Shown here in pieces: positions 63,752 to 64,000 of a stretch of DNA of 64,000 nucleotides. The stretch is taken from the NCBI RefSeq assembly GCF_000316605.1, contig NC_019683.1, positions 728,036 to 792,035 on the forward strand, read 5' to 3'. The notes below the pieces were generated by a model. The model saw only the letters and a list, made by a program, of their open reading frames with translations, had not been told where the DNA came from and made no database searches. Positions within the stretch are counted from its first letter, which is position 1. Each line of letters opens with the position of its first letter. Made by a program: the position numbers and the translations under genes. The DNA comes from [Leptolyngbya] sp. PCC 7376 (GTDB lineage: Bacteria; Cyanobacteriota; Cyanobacteriia; Cyanobacteriales; MRBY01).

Positions 63752-64000
63752 ATGACGGATTTGGTTTTAGTTGGTGGTGGTCATAGTCATGCGATCGCCC
63801 TGCGGATGTGGGCAATGAATCCGTTGCCAGATGTGCACCTCACGCTGATTAGTAATGTCACCTACACGCCTTATTCGGGAATGCTACCTGGATATGTCGC
63901 GGGTTTTTACGATTACGAAGAAACCCATATCGATCTGCGTCGCCTCGCCTATTTTGCAAAGGCTGATTTTTTGCGAGATGAAGTTGTCGGACTAGATTTA
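63752..64000 (+). CDS. FAD/NAD(P)-dependent oxidoreductase, 5' part (SelD-linked type)
   Basis: Only 83 codons are visible: LVLVGGGHSHAIALRMWAMN (GxGGxx nucleotide loop variant with GGGHSH), then VTYTPYSGMLPGYVAG and HIDLRRLAYFAKADF. This is the N terminus of the NDH2-like flavoprotein that in cyanobacteria is often fused to selenide-water-dikinase-like SelD. The rest lies beyond the window. Confidence 0.8.
   Translation, partial: MTDLVLVGGGHSHAIALRMWAMNPLPDVHLTLISNVTYTPYSGMLPGYVAGFYDYEETHIDLRRLAYFAKADFLRDEVVGLDL

Overview
The window is chromosomal DNA from a filamentous-type cyanobacterium. It has C-phycoerythrin genes (cpeBA) beside a phycoerythrobilin-pathway reductase gene, a cyanobacterial ndhC-K-J operon, NtcA, LL-diaminopimelate aminotransferase, PatA-type response regulators and a Pil/Pix-type phototaxis operon. 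The HIP1 octamer GCGATCGC is very frequent in the core genes. A phycoerythrin-bearing relative of Leptolyngbya or Picosynechococcus would fit, but the genus is inference only.

Layout. 1-2.3 kb: pebA (cut by the window edge), divergent from cpeB-cpeA. 2.4-6.1 kb: a Ser/Thr kinase and a MASE1 histidine kinase. 6.3-9.7 kb: a broken N-terminal copy of an S9 peptidase gene, then the main S9 gene carrying a foreign HEPN-like N-terminal domain, then a nucleoside deoxyribosyltransferase-like gene. 9.77-15.1 kb: an insertion-sequence graveyard (IS1, IS630, IS5, IS982, IS256 and a MITE) organised as a 1.54-kb inverted repeat around a 1.78-kb centre. 15.2-20.6 kb: core genes rsmH, fabI, ntcA, a DUF3084 gene and a YqgF/RuvC-like gene. 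20.9-22.8 kb: an IS630 and an IS1 element. 23.0-29.0 kb: ndhC-K-J and two tandem ligand-binding-protein paralogues, the second cut by an IS5. 29.1-31.3 kb: a monomeric-type NADP isocitrate dehydrogenase. 32.0-35.1 kb: a degenerate HPt-like gene, an IS200 relic and an IS630 nested inside another IS630. 35.2-38.5 kb: two secreted proteins of unknown function, then a two-gene cassette in which the first protein fuses a PD-(D/E)xK nuclease-like domain to a ParA ATPase. 38.6-48.3 kb: rfbB, a group 2 sigma factor, a class-A beta-lactamase-fold protein, two tandem Ser/Thr kinases, a peptidoglycan-binding protein and dapL. 48.3-51.9 kb: further nested IS elements, including an IS982 and an IS1 with clear target-site duplications. 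52.2-62.3 kb: a chemosensory operon (two PatA-type regulators, PilH, PilI, PilJ, PilL). 62.3-64 kb: a DnaJ-domain protein, a small conserved protein, moaD and the start of a flavoprotein gene.

How parts work together. PebA supplies an intermediate of phycoerythrobilin, the chromophore attached to CpeA and CpeB. NdhC, K and J are subunits of NDH-1. PilG-H-I-J-L form one signalling pathway that presumably steers type IV pilus motility. The most unusual content is (i) the HIP1-free nuclease-ParA cassette with its small partner gene, (ii) the HEPN-S9 peptidase chimera made through a partial gene duplication, and (iii) IS-driven scrambling. In the last, split IS982 halves sit next to two IS5 copies 15 kb apart, and an inverted duplicated leader links 15.1 kb with 35.2 kb. 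No tRNA, rRNA or CRISPR array was found.
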